From: an uncultured Lachnospiraceae bacterium
GTDB lineage: Bacteria > Bacillota > Clostridia > Lachnospirales > Lachnospiraceae
Assembly (NCBI GenBank): GCA_900544445.1
Contig: UQVK01000015.1
Span: 1 to 58,256 of the forward strand
Direction of reading: 5' to 3'
DNA length: 58,256 nt
The notes under the pieces are model-generated. The model was not told where the DNA came from. It saw only the letters and a list, made by a program, of their open reading frames with translations, and made no database searches. The position numbers and the translations under genes were made by a program. The stretch's first letter is position 1, and each line of letters starts with the position of its first letter. Positions 58,072 to 58,256 of the stretch are shown here, piece after piece.

Positions 58072-58256
58072 TTACCCTTGACTGGCAGCCGGACCTGATG
58101 TACCTGCCGTGGGGCGGATGCTGATATTTCCTGTCATCATGCCCCAGATGAAGCATGCAAGTTCTCTTGCCACAGCTGCTACTGCTACATTTTTCTTCTT
58201 CCCATGGCGGATCATTTTATAATACCTGCTTCGAAGCCGGGTATTCGCTTTATCGG
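58072..58256 (-). mobile_element. IS110-family transposase, C-terminal end (partial)
   Basis: The last 60 codons of a transposase that runs off the right edge. The segment RLRSRYYKMIRHGKKKNVAV followed by AAVARELACFIWGMMTG is characteristic of the C-terminal end of IS110/IS116/IS902 (Transposase_20) proteins, which use a serine in that domain together with an N-terminal DEDD RuvC-like site. The stop is TAA at 58072. Whether the element is intact cannot be judged here. Confidence 0.75.

Noticed and set aside
1..58256. tRNA, rRNA or integrase genes marking the ends of the 17.5-30.9 kb island
   Set aside because: None found at either border; the island is inferred only from base composition and gene content.

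Overview
The window looks like a chromosome segment of a Lachnospiraceae-type Clostridium (Bacillota). Evidence: strong GGAGG ribosome-binding sites, consensus TTGACA/TATAAT promoters at 16-19 bp spacing, no LPS or outer-membrane genes, and a gene set typical of gut Lachnospiraceae (ABC-F proteins, lpl-type sugar ABC transporters, GH4 and GH31 glycosidases, Rpn-type nuclease/transposases, an IS110 end, BKACE and 4-hydroxybutyryl-CoA dehydratase homologues). No rRNA, tRNA or CRISPR array was seen.

Layout. 0-7.5 kb: start of a P-loop kinase, hflX, an Lsa-like ABC-F ribosome-protection gene behind an elaborate leader, a PHP-UvrD fusion helicase and a GNAT acetyltransferase. 7.7-12.4 kb: an Rpn remnant, an AraC regulator divergent from a GH4 glycosidase, and a MATE exporter behind a riboswitch-like leader. 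12.4-17.4 kb: a leftward group with a YtvI/AI-2E membrane protein, an O-antigen-ligase-like protein, an RluA pseudouridine synthase and an MFS carrier.

17.5-30.9 kb is a visibly AT-richer catabolic island. A leftward operon encodes a GH31 glycosidase, a sugar ABC importer, an RraA-family aldolase, a TIM-barrel isomerase, a beta-keto acid cleavage enzyme (BKACE), a MaoC hydratase, a 3-hydroxyacyl-CoA dehydrogenase and an AEC carrier. An AraC regulator lies at its head, and a divergent pair encodes a PPC/DUF296 protein and a 4-hydroxybutyryl-CoA dehydratase homologue. Read together, the CoA enzymes form an ordered route (4-hydroxyacyl-CoA to enoyl-CoA to 3-hydroxyacyl-CoA to 3-ketoacyl-CoA) beside BKACE, which makes CoA thioesters without a ligase. 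I know of no described pathway with this combination; it is the best candidate for an undescribed system here.

31-40 kb: an envelope cluster (MoxR, DUF58, transglutaminase, amidase lipoprotein), a two-component system and a flavodoxin. 40.2-40.5 kb holds two 100-bp repeats whose differences preserve a hairpin. 40.5-47.9 kb: phosphoesterase, ROK kinase, Rpn protein, then a DeoR-phosphodiesterase-MFS operon and a TIM-barrel isomerase. 48-53.7 kb: ABC-F, a RelA/SpoT-HEPN fusion, endonuclease III, an AlbA_2 (Schlafen-type) protein and an HD phosphohydrolase. 54-57.7 kb: an LplB/LplC/solute-binding-protein operon. The window ends inside the 3' part of an IS110-family transposase with a long noncoding flank.

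All calls come from reading the sequence. Family names rest on recognised motifs, and substrates are mostly inferred.
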